Below, piece after piece: positions 48,540-64,000 of a stretch of DNA of 64,000 nt. The DNA lies in NCBI GenBank assembly GCA_028554795.2, contig CM068825.1:154735553-154799552 (forward strand). The letters run 5' to 3'. Numbering within the stretch: position 1 is the stretch's first letter; each line of letters opens with the position of its first letter. Under the pieces are notes generated by a model. It searched no databases. It was not told the origin of the DNA and saw only the letters and a program-made list of their open reading frames with translations. The position numbers were made by a program, and so were the translations under genes. The DNA is from Sinohyriopsis cumingii. Lineage: Eukaryota > Mollusca > Bivalvia > Unionida > Unionidae.

Positions 48540-49130
48540 ATTGATGTCCTAATTTAATGGTCTCGCACCGTATTTTACTTTATTTTCAAAATAATTTCCT
48601 TAAAGGCAAGCACAAGCTTTACAGTGCCACACTGAAAGCGCCACTCACATAATTCACACATTAACGTGAGGATGGAAAAGAAGCAATGAGATCATTCTAT
48701 CGAAGACTATGTGGAAATATGACATGAAAAATGACAATATACGCCACTGTTGCTAGATGGTTAATATTGTAGAATCAGTCAAGACAGCTGTCCAATAATC
48801 AAACGCAGTTGGATTAAAAGTGCATCTGAAACTGCTGAATTCAAAATAAAAATGTATTATTTATTTATCCGACTTTAAGATTGTTTTCTATTCAAAGAAA
48901 ATTATAATTTACAATGCTTAGCAAATCTCGAGGGAAAATTAGAAAAAAATATATATTTTATGTGTCAGCTCCAAATGCATAAATGTATACAAGAATAAAC
49001 AAGAGTACAACTGGTTTACAACGGTGAATAAAGCAATACAAATACAGAATGCAGGTGTTATGTGAATGTTGATATATGGATGAATGGATGGGTACATTAC
49101 AACTAAACCAAAATGGAAAGCTAGCTTAAT
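48540..49130. other. No gene seen
   Basis: AT-rich sequence between the SINE and the transposon-like unit, without recognisable coding content. Confidence 0.4.
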
Positions 49131-49133
49131 GTA

Positions 49134-51535
49134 ACACTGGACAACAAATTTTTACAAAAGTCATGTTACTGAAATAAAATTAGTCAATTCTTATCAATTT
49201 TTATGTGCTGAACACGAATATGACAGTCAAATTGCAAAATTGGCTCTAGTTTTTTTGTAATCTGCAAGAAATTAATGTTTACATAACGAAATGCATTCCA
49301 ATAGTAAAAGGTCAACTGTAATAGCCTACCTATAAAAAATCAAGTCATTGACTACATCTTAGATTTCTTCGCCTGTCTCTTGTACAGCTGTTCGGGAGCA
49401 TCTCTGAGGAGTGTCCAGCAGTAGTCAGCCAGCATTGTAGTGGACCATTTTCCCTGGTATCTTTGTTCCATTGTTGCGATATCTTGATGAAAACGTTCGC
49501 CGTGTTCATCACTAACAATACCACAGTTGCTAGGAAAGAAATCCAAATGGGAATGAAGGAAGTGAATCTTTAGAGACATATTGCAGCCAAGTTTCTTATA
49601 CTTCATCAACATGTCTTCTACTAGTTCCTTATAGTTTTCTGCCCTAACATTTCCGAGGAAGTTTGTAGAAACTAGGCGAAAAGCATTCCATGCTTGTTTC
49701 GCGTCACCTTCCAGCAAGTTGTTGAACCGGTCATCTTTGAAAAGCTCTCGAATCTGAGGACCCACAAAAACTCCCTCTTTAATCTTTGCTTCGCTGAGTC
49801 GAGGGAATTTTTCATGCAGGTATCGGAATGCTGGCAAAGTCCGGTCAATGGCTTTCACGAAGTTCTTCATCAAACCTAGTTTGATGTGAAGGGGTGGTAG
49901 CAAGATTTTCTGAGCCTCAACCAGAGCTGGGTGTTGGATATTCTTCTCTCCAATGGCTACATTCTGCCTGTGAGTCCATTCCTTCCTCATGTAGTGCATT
50001 TCCCTTGCTCGGCTATCCCACTCGCATAAGAAACACATGTATTTTGTATATCCTTGCTGCAGTCCCATTAAAAGGGCAACTACCTTCAAATCACCACAGA
50101 GGTGCCAGCTGTACTTGTTATACTCAATGGAATTCAGTAGCTGCCTTAAGTTATCGTATGTCTCTTTCATGTGGACAGCATACGCTACTGGAATAGATGG
50201 AAGAATGTTTCCATTGTGCAAAAGCACAGCCTTGAGACTCAGTTTCGAAGAGTCCACAAATAGTCTCCATTCTTGTGGGTCATGAGTGATTTTTAAAGCA
50301 TTCATGAGGCCCTCAATATCGGAACAGAATATCAGATTACTTTCCTTTCTGAAGAAAGGCTCCAATTGCTGGTGGCGCTTTCGATATGCAGTAATTGTGA
50401 CATCTTCTTCTAGAAGATTCCATTGTTGGAGTCTTGATCCTAGCAATTCTGCCTTGTTCTTTGATAAGTCCAAATCACGAATCAGGTCATTTAGTTCTTC
50501 CTGTGTTATTCTGTGTGGGGTTGATGATGCACCACAGTGAAAATCTGGATCACTGCATGCTGATGGACCAGGAGAAGAACAGGCCGACTCACCTTTGTCT
50601 TCGTCAGATGAATCAAGAGAATATTCTGCTGGAGGTTCTGGAATAGGAAGTCCCTCAGCATGTGGAACTGGTCTCAATGCAGACGGAATGTTTGGGTAGA
50701 CTATTCTCGACTTCTTTCGCTTCGTTATTCCGCCGGAAAGAGGAGGAACCAAGCAGAAGTAACAGTCATTTAGGTGGTTGCTTGGCTCTCTCCACACCAT
50801 TGGGACTGCAAACGGCATTGATGACCTTTTGCAATTCAACCACTGTGAAAGCTGTGTTGTACATGTAGCACAGCATATATGCGGAGCCCAAGGCTTGTCT
50901 TGGTCACCAACCTTGCATCCGAAGTAAAGATGATATGCCTTCTTCACTTGAGAATTGATACTTTTCTTCTGGTTGGCAAATGTCACTTCCCCACAAATAT
51001 AGCAAAAATTGTCCGCGGTATTAACACACTTTCGAGGCATTACTGTTCTTTATTGTACGTAAATGGATAAAATAATAAGTTTTATGTAACAGTAGCTTGA
51101 ACTGTCTCGCACAACGTCTAAAATATTTTAAATGCTGAACCTATCTGATTGGGCTTTATATAGTACACTGCTTACGTCAGCTTCAGCAGCCGCCTGGCAT
51201 TAGTATAATAGGCCTACACATGTATAGTACACTGCTGACGTCAACTTACTTCAGCAGCCGCATGGCATTAGTATTGCATTGCATCAGAAAATGATGCAAT
51301 CAACTGTGGATGATGTGAGCATGATGGTATTATGCAATGTTACATCATTATTCCGGATGTTGCTGCAGTCCTACTGGAGAAATTTACACAGTGAAACATA
51401 GAAAATGAGGTATATGAATATCTTCAAAACGAGAGCCAATACAAATTTTTCACGGTTATATTCGTGTTCGGCACACCAAAATACTACAGATTAGGGCCTT
51501 TTCAAGTCAGTAATGATTTCACTGTTGACCAGTGT
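49134..51535 (-). mobile_element. Putative DNA transposon with imperfect inverted ends
   Basis: Left end ACACTGGACAACA (49,134) and right end, reversed, ACACTGGTCAACA (51,535). Deeper in, TGTGCTGAACACGAATATGA (49,204) pairs with TGTGCCGAACACGAATATAA (reverse of 51,456-51,475), and TTGGCTCTAG with TTGGCTCTCG. The inverted ends are thus about 105-117 bp and imperfect. They bracket one intact gene. No target-site duplication could be assigned. Confidence 0.6.
49352..51040 (-). CDS. 562-aa zinc-ribbon protein, likely transposase-like, unknown function
   Basis: Single-exon gene on the minus strand, ATG at 51,038-51,040, stop TAG at 49,352-49,354. I recognise it as one of a repeated, uncharacterised family found in many invertebrate genomes, not as a named gene. 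Residues 1-100 hold Cys pairs (C13/C16, C57/C60, C93/C96) around AYHLYFGC, like a ZAD-type zinc domain. Residues 130-175 are acidic and Ser-rich. From 255 on there is RLFVDSS (D263), HLCGDLK (D317), YMCFLCEWDSR (CxxC 336-339) and SDEHGERFHQ (E512, E515): Asp, Asp with CxxC, then Glu, an order that would suit an RNase H-like DDE transposase. That reading is inference. A Lys/Arg tail closes the protein. The intact frame among decayed elements and the flanking inverted ends suggest a recently active transposon. Confidence 0.8.
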   Translation of the reverse strand: MPRKCVNTADNFCYICGEVTFANQKKSINSQVKKAYHLYFGCKVGDQDKPWAPHICCATCTTQLSQWLNCKRSSMPFAVPMVWREPSNHLNDCYFCLVPPLSGGITKRKKSRIVYPNIPSALRPVPHAEGLPIPEPPAEYSLDSSDEDKGESACSSPGPSACSDPDFHCGASSTPHRITQEELNDLIRDLDLSKNKAELLGSRLQQWNLLEEDVTITAYRKRHQQLEPFFRKESNLIFCSDIEGLMNALKITHDPQEWRLFVDSSKLSLKAVLLHNGNILPSIPVAYAVHMKETYDNLRQLLNSIEYNKYSWHLCGDLKVVALLMGLQQGYTKYMCFLCEWDSRAREMHYMRKEWTHRQNVAIGEKNIQHPALVEAQKILLPPLHIKLGLMKNFVKAIDRTLPAFRYLHEKFPRLSEAKIKEGVFVGPQIRELFKDDRFNNLLEGDAKQAWNAFRLVSTNFLGNVRAENYKELVEDMLMKYKKLGCNMSLKIHFLHSHLDFFPSNCGIVSDEHGERFHQDIATMEQRYQGKWSTTMLADYCWTLLRDAPEQLYKRQAKKSKM

Positions 51536-51539
51536 AATC

Positions 51540-52030
51540 AAAGCACCTGTTTAATACATTTACCAAATTTCGTACTGTGAAATGTACAAGCTTTGGTCTT
51601 TGGTCTTCTTCTTCTAAATGGGTTTCATATTTTGTCCTCGCATACTCCTTCATCTTAATATTAACTACATTTCCAGTTCATCCTATGTTGCTTCATTGCA
51701 CTTCATAAATAATAGAAATCAGTATTGTAACCAATAATGCACGATCAATCCCCAGTCAATACAAATGACTTAAAAATTCACCTTTTGTTAGCATATAGGT
51801 TGAAATATTTTGTGTTTGTAAAATAATGTTCAAACAAATCGCAAGATATCTCACAGAATGATGTAAGAAAAATATAACATAATGGTATGCTACCTTTCAG
51901 TGTAAATTTCTTATTCTACCTTTACCTGTTTCAGAGTTTGACCTGTTTAAAATTAATTGAGCTAGAGTATTTACATTTGTTCTTGCATTGCTCATCTATG
52001 AACGTATGATCATAACGTATCATCTTTTTC
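51540..52030. other. Gene C upstream region, no clear promoter
   Basis: Between the transposon end and gene C's first coding exon. No TATA box at a convincing distance; TTTTTCCCAG directly before the ATG looks like a splice acceptor, so a noncoding first exon may lie in or before this stretch. Confidence 0.4.
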
Positions 52031-52034
52031 CCAG

Positions 52035-63372
<11,338 letters not shown>

Positions 63373-64000
63373 GTAAGTGTTTGTTTTGTTTTTGATATTT
63401 ATTTTTTTTTGTTTTATACAGCTATCCAAACTTTAGCTCCAGTTGGTGTTTTTGCAATAGTTGCAAAGTTCGTATGAATCAGGGCCAGTGTTGTTTATAG
63501 TTGCTATCAGTGTATATATGTCGTCTTTTTTCATAAAAAGAAAAACGTAGGCAACTTGATCATGGCAGGCTAACAAAACATCGCTAAATATTAACTAAAG
63601 AACTTTAAATTTTCTTTCATATCATGTTCAAGCAAAATCTCCTTTCATTGTTTAATATCAATGTCCGTGCAACAGTATTTTTCTTTATACGTCCATTGGA
63701 TAATTGTTTCAAGTCTTTTGGATTATGTTTTAGGTTAATATCTTCTCGTTCTACTTTATATGATGTAATAATATAAATATTTTAGGTATCTAATTTTGCC
63801 TTTCCTATTATTGGTCTTACAATTTGTTCTGGTACAGCACCAATTATTATTCCACGCATTTGTAAATTTCCTATCTTAGAATTTTCAATTCCTCCACATA
63901 CATACATACATACATACATACATACATACATGCATGCATACATTATTTTAATAAAAGAATGTAGATAAATAGTTACTTATTATAAAGAATTTATTAAAAT

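Noticed and set aside
49694..51070. Several plus-strand frames of 60-100 codons
   Set aside because: Shadows of the intact 562-codon gene on the minus strand.

Overview
The window is animal nuclear DNA: AT-rich, intron-rich and full of microsatellites, SINEs and decayed retroelements. Three copies of one family of secreted chitinases (glycoside hydrolase family 18, GH18) define it. The most likely source is a bivalve or related mollusc. The support is the GH18 plus C-terminal CBM14 (peritrophin-A) gene architecture, a SINE whose 3' tail reads like those common in bivalves, and a Ty3/gypsy element with a SCAN-like gag. The organism call is inference.

Layout. Gene A (about 1-10,900) enters the window inside its intron 2 and shows exons 3-8. 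Gene B (16,132-30,106) shows exons 2-10, ending in a Thr/Pro-rich linker exon and a CBM14 exon with a stop codon; its signal-peptide exon was not found. Gene C (52,035-64,000) has a signal-peptide exon and exons 2-8, then leaves the window. C is a near-identical, introns-included copy of A: positions 1-10,240 match about 53,800-64,000. All exon junction phases agree between copies (1, 2, 0, 2, 0, 0, 0 between exons 1 and 8), so the models are well supported without stop codons or forced joins.

Function. Gene B keeps the GH18 catalytic motif [10 protein letters not shown] and should be an active chitinase with a chitin-binding tail. Genes A and C share three adjacent codon changes that turn DWE into HLA, removing the catalytic acid. 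They also lose a conserved Trp (GGW to GGG), and a 1-nt deletion shifts the frame at the end of exon 8. They are therefore either chitinase-like binding proteins or decaying copies.

Mobile DNA. Two inverted, broken copies of a virus-like element (integrase, SF1-type helicase, HNH-type zinc motif, PLA2-like motif; Polinton/adintovirus-like) lie at 13.9-16.0 kb in gene B's first intron and at 31.2-34.0 kb just after gene B. From 35.5 to 44.3 kb there is a tandem array of degraded Ty3/gypsy pol fragments in the order protease, integrase, RT N-terminus (Gmr1-like order). It is followed by an LTR, a tRNA-Pro-like primer site and gag remains (44.4-46.9 kb). From 49.13 to 51.54 kb a DNA-transposon-like unit with imperfect inverted ends carries an intact 562-codon gene of unknown function on the minus strand. 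tRNA-derived SINEs lie at 0.2, 39.2, 47.2, 47.9, 48.2 and 54.0 kb. A 63-bp minisatellite occupies intron 8 of genes A (7 units) and B (10 units).
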